Notes under the pieces: generated by a model
Databases searched by the model: none
Seen by the model: only the letters and a program-made list of their open reading frames with translations
What the model was told of the DNA's origin: nothing
Position numbers and translations under genes: made by a program
NCBI RefSeq assembly: GCF_000429305.1
Contig: NZ_AUBP01000005.1
Coordinates: 62,001 to 126,000 of the forward strand
DNA from: Desulfovibrio inopinatus DSM 10711
Lineage (GTDB): Bacteria; Desulfobacterota; Desulfovibrionia; Desulfovibrionales; Desulfovibrionaceae
Direction of reading: 5' to 3'
Length of the DNA stretch: 64,000 nt
In this document: piece after piece, positions 55,269 through 64,000 of the stretch
Position numbering within the stretch: position 1 is the first letter of the stretch
Layout of the letters: every line of letters begins with the position of its first letter

Positions 55269-56466
55269 CCTGTATCATCATTTCTCCCGCTTCCCACCAT
55301 GCTGGTAGTCTATCATAAGCATCAATCTGAAAGAGATAGTTTTCGGACAATGATGGCACCTTCTCTCCGGTATGACTAATATCCATTGCACGGAGCAGAT
55401 AATCCGCCACATGCACAGCGGTCAGAGGATGAAACTGCGTATTCTTATATATCTCCGGCTCATGATGATACATAATCGCCGTAATAATAGATTCGGGTAA
55501 ACCCCAAACACCAAGTAGATAGGCCCCGACTTCGGCATGAGTAGCACCGAGAACTAATTTTTCTGCTTCCCAGGCCGTCACATGATTTTCTCGTTTATAG
55601 GCTACGACGGCTTCGTAATCCTCTCCAAGATTGGCAGCCAACATCAGTTTCCCACAATCATGCAAAACCCCGCTCAAAAACGCTTCATCAACAGTATTCA
55701 TATCCTGGTGTTCCATAACCGCGAGCTCTTTCGAGAGCAGACCGGCAGCAAGACAATGTTCCGCTATATCGGTCAGCTCATAGCGTTGCAAATCATCCTC
55801 ATTTACCATGGAAAACACTTTGACAGAAAGAACGAGCGCACGGATTGTATTCAGTCCAAGAATACTCACAGCCTGGGCGGGATTCGATACGTTCTGCGTC
55901 AAACCAAAAAAGGCCGAGTTGACGAGTTGCAGCACTTTGGCTGTCATCCCCATGTCTTGGGAAACGATTTGACCGATGTCTTTTATCGATGCTTTGGGAG
56001 ATCCGAGCTCATCAATGAGACGAGCATAATGCGCTGGTAACGCCGGGACGGATTGGATGCGGGAAAGTACTTTTTTAAGCCGCTCATTAACGAGCAAATC
56101 GCTCAATGCTCCAGCACGGGATATGGATTTTTTGAGGGTTTGCATATCGCATGGCTTAAGCAAAAATTGGTGTGCATGTCGTACTGAATTGAGGACGGAT
56201 TCACGTTCTGCCTGTCCAGACAGGATAATACGTACTGTATGCGGATATCGGCGCATAACTTCACCAAGCAGATAAGCACCATCCATTTCCGGCATGAGCA
56301 TGTCGGAAACAATAACATCGACCGGTTCTTTGTTGAGTCGCTCCAGGGCTTCTCGACCGCTTGTTGCAAAATACACATCCCAGTCGTTACGCATCCCTCG
56401 GAGCAATCGCTTCAACCCGTCAAGAACACGAGGTTCGTCGTCAACAAAAAGAATTCCTTTTTTCAT
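55249..56466 (-). CDS. REC-HDOD signalling protein (1)
   Basis: A 405-residue response regulator. Residues 4-118 are a receiver with phospho-Asp near 54 (VDVIVSDMLMPEMDG). From about 140 an HDOD domain follows: SQDMGMTAKVLQLVNSAFFG, then VSILGLNTIRALVLSV and SGVLHDCGKLMLA. HDOD proteins act in signalling and development without a fixed enzymatic role. It shares its layout with the gene upstream (56532-57779) and is probably a duplicate. Both follow the histidine kinase on the same strand. Confidence 0.92.
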   Translation of the reverse strand: MKKGILFVDDEPRVLDGLKRLLRGMRNDWDVYFATSGREALERLNKEPVDVIVSDMLMPEMDGAYLLGEVMRRYPHTVRIILSGQAERESVLNSVRHAHQFLLKPCDMQTLKKSISRAGALSDLLVNERLKKVLSRIQSVPALPAHYARLIDELGSPKASIKDIGQIVSQDMGMTAKVLQLVNSAFFGLTQNVSNPAQAVSILGLNTIRALVLSVKVFSMVNEDDLQRYELTDIAEHCLAAGLLSKELAVMEHQDMNTVDEAFLSGVLHDCGKLMLAANLGEDYEAVVAYKRENHVTAWEAEKLVLGATHAEVGAYLLGVWGLPESIITAIMYHHEPEIYKNTQFHPLTAVHVADYLLRAMDISHTGEKVPSLSENYLFQIDAYDRLPAWWEAGEMMIQDDANAT

Positions 56467-56531
56467 GGCTATCCGCGCATCCCTGGTTCAACACTCTTGG
56501 ACCACTGCAGCAAGACATTCCCAATCGATAA

Positions 56532-57779
56532 TTAAGGAAAACTTGTAAAGGCTTCAGACTCTGCAGCACGCAAGACCTCGTCACCAATTTCATACCAGGA
56601 CGACAATTTTGATTCGACGCCAATACGTTCAAGATAATCTTCCGCAATTTGAAAATTACCGACAGTACGTTCCCCGGCAAACTTGAAATGCTCAATACAG
56701 TCGGCAACATGAACGGCAGTCAACGGACCGAATCCCGTCTCACGGCAACGCTTCGGATTATGATGAAACGTAATGGACTCCACCATAGTGTGCGGTAACC
56801 CCCAAATACCGAGCAAATATGCACCGACTTCTGCATGCGACGTTCTAAATACGGTCTGTTCTGCTGTCCAGTAAGGGAAGTGCTTTTCTTCAACAAGGCG
56901 AACAACTTTCTTGTATTGTTCGGGAAAATTTAACCCGAGGACAAGCTTTCCAATATCATGCAATAACCCGGCAATAAGGGCACTCTCCATAGCTTCATTG
57001 CCAAGTCCTTCCCGTTGGCATATCTCTCGTGCCAACATCCCCACCATAATACTATGTGACCAAAGCCACTCCAGAGGAAACATTCGTAAAACCGTATCAT
57101 CAAACTGTGCAAAAACGTGATACGTCAGCACAAGAACTTTAATTGTTTCGAGACCAAGCATTTTGACAGCATCGACCGGATTGGTCACGGTGCGTGACAC
57201 ACCAAAAAACGCTGAGTTAACAAGTTGTAGTATTTTCGCTGTCATGGCGGGCTCATGCGCAATAATTTCACCCACATCTTGCGTAGAAGCGACGGAGGAA
57301 TTCAGGACAGCGACAAGCTTTGCATAGACTTCCGGTTGGCTCGGCAATGTTTTTACCTGTGCTAAAACCTTCCTGATAGGCTCACTTGCAACAAGATCGC
57401 TCAAGGCACAAGCTTGTGAAAGAACCCGCTTCAGGGTTTCGCTGTCGCATGGTTTGGGTAAAAATTGATGGGCAAGATCGACAAATTTCACCCCGACATC
57501 CATATCGGATTGTCCAGAAAAGAGGATGCGCACGATATGCGGGTGACGACGACGAATTTCGCTTAACAATGCAGCGCCATCCATATATGGCATCCACAAA
57601 TCGCTCACAACGATATCGACATGGATATGCGACAACGAATCCAGGGCTTTTTGTCCTGATTCGATAAAAGCCATATCCCAGACACTACGCTTGCCACGCA
57701 ACATTCTGCGCAATGCCTGCAACACATTAGGCTCATCGTCGACAAAAAGAATACGCTTTTTGGGCAGTGGTTGATTCAT
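56532..57779 (-). CDS. REC-HDOD signalling protein (2)
   Basis: A 415-residue paralogue of the next gene: receiver domain with VDIVVSDLWMPYMDG, HDOD core AHEPAMTAKILQLVNSAFFG, VKMLGLETIKVLVLTY and AGLLHDIGKLVLGLN. The frame is open to a TTG at 57839, but the ATG at 57779 begins at QPLPKKRILFVDDE, matching the paralogue; neither start has a strong ribosome binding site, so the start is uncertain. It lies just after the histidine kinase gene, which is the probable phosphodonor. Confidence 0.9.
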   Translation of the reverse strand: MNQPLPKKRILFVDDEPNVLQALRRMLRGKRSVWDMAFIESGQKALDSLSHIHVDIVVSDLWMPYMDGAALLSEIRRRHPHIVRILFSGQSDMDVGVKFVDLAHQFLPKPCDSETLKRVLSQACALSDLVASEPIRKVLAQVKTLPSQPEVYAKLVAVLNSSVASTQDVGEIIAHEPAMTAKILQLVNSAFFGVSRTVTNPVDAVKMLGLETIKVLVLTYHVFAQFDDTVLRMFPLEWLWSHSIMVGMLAREICQREGLGNEAMESALIAGLLHDIGKLVLGLNFPEQYKKVVRLVEEKHFPYWTAEQTVFRTSHAEVGAYLLGIWGLPHTMVESITFHHNPKRCRETGFGPLTAVHVADCIEHFKFAGERTVGNFQIAEDYLERIGVESKLSSWYEIGDEVLRAAESEAFTSFP

Positions 57780-57868
57780 AATGCACTTTTTGTCTGATGG
57801 TGTAATGACATCGTCAAGACCGATATCACAGTGGTACAATACCGACAGGAGCCGCTATATTTTGAAAA

Positions 57869-59146
57869 TCAATGTCCACCACGGGGAAGACGAAGAATAA
57901 AGGTTGTACCTTTTCCGGATTCGGTTTCAAATCCGATAGTTCCCTTATGTTTTTTTACAATAACAGCATGGCTGATGGCTAACCCCTGCCCTGTGCCCTT
58001 GCCAATCTTCTTCGTCGTAAAAAAAGGATCAAAAATACGATGGCGAACATGCTCTGGGATACCGGCCCCGGTATCCGAGATACGAATCTCCACGATATCT
58101 TCAAAAGCTCTTGTTTGAACGACGATCTTTCCTTTTCGTCCAGAGTTCCGTGGATTCAATTCTTCGATGGCATGAGCAGCATTGAGGATGAGGTTCAAAA
58201 AGACCTGATGGAGTTCTCCGGGCAGCACCGGAACAAACGGAAGATCCGGATCAAGGTCAAGCTCCAAATCAGATACATATTTCCATTCATTACGAGACAC
58301 CGTAGCGGTATTCTCGAGTGCGGCGTTGATATCAAGTAATGTCATTTCTTCATGACCGGGATGAGAAAATTGTTTCATAGATAAAACAATCTTCCCCACT
58401 CGTTCTACGCCTTCAATGGACTGCTGTAATGCAAGCGGAACTTCTTCGAAGAGATACTCAAGGTCAGCCTCCTCACTCGCCGAGTCAACCTTTGCGACGA
58501 GTTCGGTTAACTCTGCATTGTGGCGTGTCGCCTGGAGTAAGGTATCGTAGAGTCCGAGGAGAGAAACAATATGCTCAAAACTTTCGCGTAAAAACTGGAG
58601 ATTATCGCCAACATATTGGATGGGGGTATTAATTTCGTGTGCAATACCGGCAGCAAGTTGCCCGATAGACAACATTTTCTGCTCATGCGTCGCCATCGTC
58701 TCTTTTGCACGAATATCGGTGATATCCGCCCCAAGCAAAACAAATCCGGACTTCTTCGATGCAGTCCCGATGAGCGGATTGATAGTCACTCCCAAAAGAC
58801 CGTCCGTTCCATTTTTCCGCCGAAACCAAACATCATCAACACGTTGTGCTGTAAAGGTCTCCCGACAACGATATATCCCTTCAAGGACTCGTTCCCACGC
58901 CCACTCAATACCACATTCAGTGAATGGCTTCCCTATGACATCTGCCGCGCTCAGATCAAATACAACTTCAGAGCTTTTGTTCCACCGGGTAATCCGGTCT
59001 TCAATATCGACACTAATAAGAAGAGAGCTGATAGATGAAAGAAGAAATTCAATATTTTGTTGCGCATTCAATAATTCATCACGAACATGTGTGCAGCAAT
59101 CGGGCAGATGGTGTGATTCTGATTTTGAGTCCATTCTGTCCCCCAT
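57869..59146 (-). CDS. PAS-domain sensor histidine kinase
   Basis: A 425-residue soluble histidine kinase without membrane helices. A PAS domain at about 30-145 (IDVEDR-like ISVDIEDRITRWNKSSEVVF) leads to the H box GQLAAGIAHEINTPIQYV near 165 and the ATPase core with LPGELHQVFLNLILNAAHAI (N box), ISDTGAGIPEHV (G1), and GTGQGLAISHAVIV (G2). Likely phosphorylates the REC domains encoded by the next three genes. Signal unknown; the PAS may bind a small ligand or cofactor. Operon promoter is listed separately. Confidence 0.93.
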   Translation of the reverse strand: MGDRMDSKSESHHLPDCCTHVRDELLNAQQNIEFLLSSISSLLISVDIEDRITRWNKSSEVVFDLSAADVIGKPFTECGIEWAWERVLEGIYRCRETFTAQRVDDVWFRRKNGTDGLLGVTINPLIGTASKKSGFVLLGADITDIRAKETMATHEQKMLSIGQLAAGIAHEINTPIQYVGDNLQFLRESFEHIVSLLGLYDTLLQATRHNAELTELVAKVDSASEEADLEYLFEEVPLALQQSIEGVERVGKIVLSMKQFSHPGHEEMTLLDINAALENTATVSRNEWKYVSDLELDLDPDLPFVPVLPGELHQVFLNLILNAAHAIEELNPRNSGRKGKIVVQTRAFEDIVEIRISDTGAGIPEHVRHRIFDPFFTTKKIGKGTGQGLAISHAVIVKKHKGTIGFETESGKGTTFILRLPRGGH

Positions 59147-59196
59147 AAGAACTTAGCGCGTTGCGCAGAATCGTCGTCCGGTATACATTTTTTTAT

Positions 59197-59225
59197 CTTA
59201 TACTCCCGATACACGATTATTGCAA
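59197..59225 (-). promoter_or_regulatory. Candidate sigma70 promoter for the kinase-HDOD operon
   Basis: Minus strand TTGCAA (complement of 59220-59225) and TATAAG (complement of 59197-59202) are separated by 17 bases; the -10 matches 5 of 6. Transcription would start about 45 bases before the kinase ATG at 59146. Confidence 0.55.
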
Positions 59226-59271
59226 AGCATTCATATAGTTGTTCTATAAATCCTCAAGCATTCATACCATT

Positions 59272-60150
59272 TCAGGTCTTTAATTCATCCCACCACGTCC
59301 ACGGTATAGGACATTCAGTCTGAAATCCAGGAAGAGTAATGCGCTGGTGATGCAACCAGAAATGCGATGAAGATTCCCCGAAAACCGACCGTGAAGGACC
59401 TTCATATAAGACATCATTGATCAGCGGATGTCCTGCATACGCAAGATGCGCACGAATCTGGTGACGTGCGCCTTGGAAAATACACACAGAAACGAGACTT
59501 ATACGATCATCTTGTACATAGGAGAATGGAAGAACATACGTAAAACGAGCGGGGTCATCCCCGTCTTCTTGGCCAATTCTCGTTCGCTTTCGATCCGCCG
59601 TATCGAGAAGCGCACGAAGACACAGCGGAGCCGCGACATGACCATCAACGACCGCCATGTACTGCTTCTCCACTCTACATGCTTGTTCATCCCGACGAAA
59701 CGTATCCTGCGCGGCGTCATGCAACCCAACCATAACAATGCCGGAAGTATCCCGATCAAGACGATTAAGAAGTCGAGCTTGGGTATGAGGAAAGAGATGC
59801 GCTAACGCCTGCTCCATTGTGGGGCCAATTTTACCGGCCAACGTCTGACAATGGACTCCAACGGGCTTGATCAACGCCGCATAATCGTCGGTTTGATGGA
59901 GTATTTCGAAAGTCTCGTGCTGCGCTGGCTCTTCTGGAGAGTCAAGCGAAAGCACCTGGCCAGCATGCACTTTATATGCTTTGTTCCGTAGTATGCCATC
60001 AAGATAAACCCGACCGGAATCAATAAGCCGACGTCGGCCACGCAATCCCATCTCGGGAACGAGGAGAGCCAACACCTGGTCCAGACGACGACCCTCGTCG
60101 GACTGGCCGAGGCAAATGCGTAGAGAAGAATCAGGAATTTTTTTTACCAA
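59272..60150 (-). CDS. RluA-family RNA pseudouridine synthase
   Basis: A 292-residue synthase that isomerises uridine in rRNA or tRNA. Residues 17-70 form an S4 RNA-binding domain (RRLDQVLALLVPEMGLRGRRRL), then the catalytic motif LLNRLDRDTSGIVMVGL near 130 with its Asp, and RHQIRAHLAYAGHPLINDVLY near 230. The exact target base cannot be told. It begins at TTG with AGAGG upstream. Same strand as the signalling operon but separated by 125 bases and a promoter. Confidence 0.93.
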   Translation of the reverse strand: MVKKIPDSSLRICLGQSDEGRRLDQVLALLVPEMGLRGRRRLIDSGRVYLDGILRNKAYKVHAGQVLSLDSPEEPAQHETFEILHQTDDYAALIKPVGVHCQTLAGKIGPTMEQALAHLFPHTQARLLNRLDRDTSGIVMVGLHDAAQDTFRRDEQACRVEKQYMAVVDGHVAAPLCLRALLDTADRKRTRIGQEDGDDPARFTYVLPFSYVQDDRISLVSVCIFQGARHQIRAHLAYAGHPLINDVLYEGPSRSVFGESSSHFWLHHQRITLPGFQTECPIPWTWWDELKT

Positions 60151-60400
60151 GATCGGCCTCTTTGACTTCAGTGAGACTTCATTCGAGCCGAAAGAAGACC
60201 ATCACCATAAAATATCTAGATATCAAACAATACCCAGAATGAAAACACCTTGACGTATATTACCGTATGTGGAGAAAATCGTGCTTATCAAAAAAAAACA
60301 TGACAAAATTCCAATCAACAGCCAAGCTTTTGTTCGGATGTATTGTTGAGGAAAATCCATATTCACAAATTCGTTGTCACACACTCACCCATACATATTC

Positions 60401-63400
60401 ATGATAACACAACTGAAGGCTTCGGCTGGTTCCGGCAAAACGTACCGTCTCACGCAAACCGTCCTCAAGCTGCTTTTAGCGGCAGACAAGTCCCAACCGT
60501 CGTTTCAAAAGCCCCTTCCTAAAAAGGGCTACGCTCCTTCGGAGATTCTGGCGGTAACGTTCACCAATAAAGCGGCTTCGGAAATGAAAGAGCGTATAAT
60601 TTCACGACTCAAACAACGTGCGCTCGGGCTGGAACACGATCACAACGATCCAGTATTGACGAAACGGGCTGTCAAACTGTTGGATGACGTATTGCGGCAA
60701 GGTCAGCTTCTCAACATCCGTACCATAGACAGTCTGCTGCAGATGATTGTCCGGCTGTTTTCTTTGGAACTTGGGCTCTCTCCAGACTTCTCTCCGGTCT
60801 TTTCCATCGACGAAGATTTCGATGCCGCCTATGGTCGATTTCTTGGACGTATCCAGCTTGGTGATGCAACAAGTCTTGCCCTTCTTGAGGATACCATTTC
60901 TGCGCTTATCCACATCAAGGGTGCACGAGGCATGTGGATAGCCCAATCCTTGCGTGACCAGATACGCCTTGTCTTCGATACACTCCTTTCGACATCTCCT
61001 TTTCCCTTGGCGAGCCCGCAGGATATCGCCGCCCTCCGTCAGGCACACTGTGAAGTCGTAGTTCATGCAGCCGAAGATGTTCAGAAAACATTGCAGACAC
61101 ACAGCTTGTCTCCGGCATCGCATTTCAAAAAATTCCTGGAGTTCCTGAACCAACTGACTCCAGAGACTGCGATGAAAGACTCTGCCTATGCAAACAAACC
61201 GAGTCTAGCTGACTGTCTCCTTAAGGCGTCCAAAGAGAACGTGACACAAGAAGCTGAAAACGCCTATAAACAGCTTAAAACCACATTAGCCACCTCGGGA
61301 AATCTTTTTGCCAGTCTTTCAACTGCAAGCCTGTTGATCCCTTTTGCCCAACTTGCACAGACTCTGCTCGAAGATTTCCGACAAAGCCAGCGCGAACGGG
61401 ATGTTGCCCATGTCGGAGGCTGGCCTTCCTTGGCTGCACACATGCTGCACGAGGAAGGTGCCAGCACGGCATTTGTTCGTCTTGGTGCCAGACTCATGCA
61501 TCTCCTTATCGATGAATTCCAAGACACCAGTCGGGATCAATGGAGCGTTTTGGCCTTTTTAGCCCAGGAATGCCTTTCTAAAGGCGGAAGCCTCTTTTAC
61601 GTCGGAGATGTAAAACAAGCGATTTACGGCTGGCGTGGCGGTGATGCTCGTCTCTTCACCGAAGTTGCCGATGCTCCGGAACTCGCCGGCCTGACTCGGG
61701 TCGAACGTGACAACTTGCCGGCCAACTGGAGAAGCCGTCCTGAAATCGTTCGTTTTAACAACATAGTATTCACCCGACTCGGCGATTCTGAAGTTGCGGC
61801 TGCCATCAGTCGAATTGGACTTGGTCACGTCAGCCAACATATTTTTGATGATACGGTAAACCGGTTTTGTGAGGCCTATGGCGATGCTGGTCAAGCTATT
61901 CCGGAATCTCGTCCACAAGACGGAGGCTACGTCCAAGCCGATCTTTTTCCAGCGATGGAGAAAACCGATCTCATTGAAACCATACACAACCGACTGATCG
62001 ACCTCCTTCGCGACGAATTGCTGCCTCGTCGTCCCCTTTCCGATATTGCCATTTTAACCCGAACCAATAACGAAGCCGGACAAGTTTCATCCTGGCTGTT
62101 GGCTCACGGAATCCCTGTGGTCACGGAGAATAGTCTTCGACTGGCAGATCACCCGCTTATTCACGAACTGCTCGCCTTTTTGGCCGTGCTCGACTACCCT
62201 TTGGACAATGTTCGATTCTGGACCTTCGTGAGCGGACAAGCCCTCTTCGGGCATGCCAGCGGCCTTTCATCGCAAGAGCGGCTTGACTGGCTTATGACCA
62301 AAGACGACGGTCCACTGTTTTTCCGATTTCAAGAAGACTTTCCGGACGTCTATGCTCGTCTTATCAAGCCTTTCATCAGCTCTATCGGCTTGATGACACC
62401 GTATGACCTCATCTGCGAGATTCTGCGCGCCTACGCAACCTTCCATCACTTTCCAGAAGACGAAATTTTTCTCCGTCGGTTCATGGAAACGGCCCATCTG
62501 GCTGCAGAAAACGGTTGCACCTCATTGACCGATTTCCTTGAACTCTGGGACGGAGCAGCTGCTGATGAAAAGATTCCACAGCAACAGCACATTAATGCAG
62601 TGCGTGTGGTCACAATGCATAAAGCAAAAGGGCTTGAATTCCCTGTTGTCATCGTCCCATTTCATGCCGGACGCATCCGGCCGGACACCTCCCCGGCAGC
62701 CGTCTCGTTGAAGGATGATGGCAGTGGTCCATACATGCTCGTCACACGAAATCAGAAAACACCAGAGTTATCGGAACCTGCTCTGGCCGATACCGTGTTC
62801 GAGGAAGTCAATCTTGTCTATGTCGCCTGGACCCGCGCAGTCGAAGAGCTTTATCTCTTTATTGAATACGGTGATCCTAACAAGGCGACAACACGTATTC
62901 CTTCCATAATTCGTCATCTTTTGGGCAGCCTAGCGGAAGATAACACAACAGAGCGTATTGTCTTCGGCTCCCCGCCCGAATGTGCTTTGCCGCCAGCGAC
63001 AAACGAGGAAAAACCTGTATCCCAGCCTGCAATGCCTGAAGATACACCGTTTCAACGTCCTATGAGTTGGTTACCGCGACTCAAAATCAAGCGACGCACC
63101 CACGAGGAGATGTTGGCCACGCTGTCGTTCGGAGAAAATCAACGTGGTTCTCTGGCACATAGCGCCATAGAGCAGTTGACGCTTCGCATCAAACAGCTCG
63201 AAACGCTTCCTTCAGCGCTCTCGCCACAAACACGACGTCAGCTTACGGAAGATATCACACAGTATACCTTGAAAAGAACACAAGCATTTATGGATCGCAG
63301 TCAGTTGGAACACGAAATCACGGCCATGCTTGAATGGTTTGGAGGTCACCCTCTGTTTGACGATGTCTGCCAATACGGCATGGCCGAACGAGAATTGCTG

Positions 63401-63625
63401 ACTGACGAAGGCCGTGTCCTCCGACCGGACGTTATGGGACGCGTTGCTTCAGGTATATTTGTTCTTGACTATAAAACCGGCCGCCCTCGAAAAGAACATC
63501 GGTTCCAGGTTCAAGCCTATCTCAAAGCCGCCAGCACAGCATTTGCCGAGACATTGCACTCCGCGTCTGGCTATCTGGTTTATCTTGACGAACGACGAAT
63601 TGAAAATGTGAGGATCGTATCATGA
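60401..63625 (+). CDS. addA: AddA/RecB-like ATP-dependent helicase-nuclease
   Basis: A 1074-residue UvrD-type helicase joined to a nuclease, for processing double-strand breaks ahead of RecA. Helicase motifs in order: KASAGSGKTYRL (I, near 6), AVTFTNKAASEMKERI (Ia), LIDEFQDTSRDQW (II, near 370), GDVKQAIYGWRGGDARLF (III, 400), VVTMHKAKGLEFPVVIV (V, 738) and VYVAWTRAVEELYLF (VI, 806). The C-terminal nuclease has RPDVMGRV then VLDYKTGRP (near 1020), the D-x-K of a PD-(D/E)xK site. The frame opens at 60374 (TTG), but ATG 60401 starts at the family N terminus; no strong ribosome binding site is seen. It overlaps the next gene by four bases. Confidence 0.88.
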   Translation: MITQLKASAGSGKTYRLTQTVLKLLLAADKSQPSFQKPLPKKGYAPSEILAVTFTNKAASEMKERIISRLKQRALGLEHDHNDPVLTKRAVKLLDDVLRQGQLLNIRTIDSLLQMIVRLFSLELGLSPDFSPVFSIDEDFDAAYGRFLGRIQLGDATSLALLEDTISALIHIKGARGMWIAQSLRDQIRLVFDTLLSTSPFPLASPQDIAALRQAHCEVVVHAAEDVQKTLQTHSLSPASHFKKFLEFLNQLTPETAMKDSAYANKPSLADCLLKASKENVTQEAENAYKQLKTTLATSGNLFASLSTASLLIPFAQLAQTLLEDFRQSQRERDVAHVGGWPSLAAHMLHEEGASTAFVRLGARLMHLLIDEFQDTSRDQWSVLAFLAQECLSKGGSLFYVGDVKQAIYGWRGGDARLFTEVADAPELAGLTRVERDNLPANWRSRPEIVRFNNIVFTRLGDSEVAAAISRIGLGHVSQHIFDDTVNRFCEAYGDAGQAIPESRPQDGGYVQADLFPAMEKTDLIETIHNRLIDLLRDELLPRRPLSDIAILTRTNNEAGQVSSWLLAHGIPVVTENSLRLADHPLIHELLAFLAVLDYPLDNVRFWTFVSGQALFGHASGLSSQERLDWLMTKDDGPLFFRFQEDFPDVYARLIKPFISSIGLMTPYDLICEILRAYATFHHFPEDEIFLRRFMETAHLAAENGCTSLTDFLELWDGAAADEKIPQQQHINAVRVVTMHKAKGLEFPVVIVPFHAGRIRPDTSPAAVSLKDDGSGPYMLVTRNQKTPELSEPALADTVFEEVNLVYVAWTRAVEELYLFIEYGDPNKATTRIPSIIRHLLGSLAEDNTTERIVFGSPPECALPPATNEEKPVSQPAMPEDTPFQRPMSWLPRLKIKRRTHEEMLATLSFGENQRGSLAHSAIEQLTLRIKQLETLPSALSPQTRRQLTEDITQYTLKRTQAFMDRSQLEHEITAMLEWFGGHPLFDDVCQYGMAERELLTDEGRVLRPDVMGRVASGIFVLDYKTGRPRKEHRFQVQAYLKAASTAFAETLHSASGYLVYLDERRIENVRIVS

Positions 63626-64000
63626 CCGGTGCCTTTCGCATCGTTGCCTGGGATCGTGATTTTATTGATGGACTCACGACATTGCTTCTTGATGAAACCG
63701 GCGGAGATTTTTCAAATGTCACGCTGGTTTTTCCCCATAGGCGTCCCAAACGCTATTTGCTTCACAGCCTGACCGAAAGTAATCGGCTCAAGCGGCCCTG
63801 CATTTTGCCGCACATTGTTTCCGTTGATGACTGGTTTGCCGAACTGGGACAAACACTCGCGGCAGGTCAATTATCCCCGGTTGAAAGTCTTGACCGTATT
63901 GCCCTGCTTCATCGTTGTGTGCTCGACCTCGTCGACGCGGGACGTATTGGTGAATATCCCCGAGAGTTTCATACATTTTATCCATGGGGACGGCATCTGG
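63622..64000 (+). CDS. AddB-like nuclease/helicase partner, N-terminal fragment
   Basis: An open frame from ATG 63622 to the right edge (126 codons). It begins MTGAFRIVAWDRDFIDGL and contains LVFPHRRPKRYLLHSL near residue 35, which resembles the F-P-N-R-R segment at the start of AddB proteins, then VDDWFAELG. The ATG overlaps the addA-like stop (ATGA), as expected for a two-subunit enzyme. The nuclease domain, which is C-terminal in AddB, is outside the window. Confidence 0.65.
   Translation, partial: MTGAFRIVAWDRDFIDGLTTLLLDETGGDFSNVTLVFPHRRPKRYLLHSLTESNRLKRPCILPHIVSVDDWFAELGQTLAAGQLSPVESLDRIALLHRCVLDLVDAGRIGEYPREFHTFYPWGRHL

Overview
The window (about 50% G+C by eye) reads as a chromosome segment of a deltaproteobacterial sulfate reducer of the Desulfovibrio type. 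The evidence is the gene order rpsU-yqeY-mutS2-dnaG-rpoD, the four-piece archaeal-type glutamate synthase, the abundance of 4Fe-4S proteins and the dense one- and two-component signalling genes. No rRNA, tRNA, CRISPR array, insertion sequence or prophage was seen. Coding density is high; the only gene-free stretches over 300 bases are 14541-15029 and 44621-45011. Assignment to a species is not possible from the sequence alone.

Layout. 1-4221 (minus strand): the start of a CorA-like ion transporter that runs off the left edge, an orphan MoxR ATPase, a fused NapH/NapG-like polyferredoxin, and a twin-arginine-exported DUF362 protein translationally coupled to it. 4513-6640 (plus): a MoaD/ThiS-like sulfur carrier, an SppA-type peptidase with a lipobox-like signal, and a YhhQ-type queuosine precursor transporter. 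6682-8190 (minus): a stand-alone SagB-type double nitroreductase. 8403-14540 (minus): glutamate synthase in four separate ORFs (FMN core, ferredoxin, amidotransferase, GXGXG), read into yajC and secD and ending at a strong terminator with no secF. 15030-18110 (plus): FecR-domain protein, OmpA-like lipoprotein and a CHASE2-HD-GYP c-di-GMP phosphodiesterase. 18248-24812 (minus): macromolecular synthesis operon rpsU-yqeY-mutS2-dnaG-rpoD. 25004-27919 (minus): metY, rsmA, HU and a 64-residue membrane protein. 28098-29759 (plus): an AhpF-like thioredoxin reductase.

29902-44620 (minus) is a complete respiratory complex I operon, nuoA-BCD-E-F-G-H-I-J-K-L-M-N, in which NuoB, NuoC and NuoD are one polypeptide. 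Across a 391-base divergent region lie a GH15 glucoamylase-like protein and cydAB (cytochrome bd oxidase). So NADH oxidation and a terminal O2 reductase sit back to back, which suggests an oxygen-tolerant or oxygen-scavenging respiratory branch.

49428-59146 (minus) is mainly signalling: a methyl-accepting chemotaxis protein, an AT-rich YihY-family membrane protein gene, then a four-gene set of PAS histidine kinase, two REC-HDOD regulators and a REC protein whose HD-GYP domain has lost its catalytic metal ligands and carries a C-terminal repeat region. An RluA-type pseudouridine synthase follows. The right edge (plus) holds an AddA-like helicase-nuclease and the start of its AddB-like partner.

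The most unusual items are the NuoBCD fusion, the NapH-NapG fusion coupled to DUF362, the kinase/HDOD/HDOD/pseudo-HD-GYP set, the FecR-OmpA-CHASE2-HD-GYP envelope module, and the double-Trx-fold reductase with a His-rich linker. None is proved to be a wholly new system; these are the best candidates in the window.
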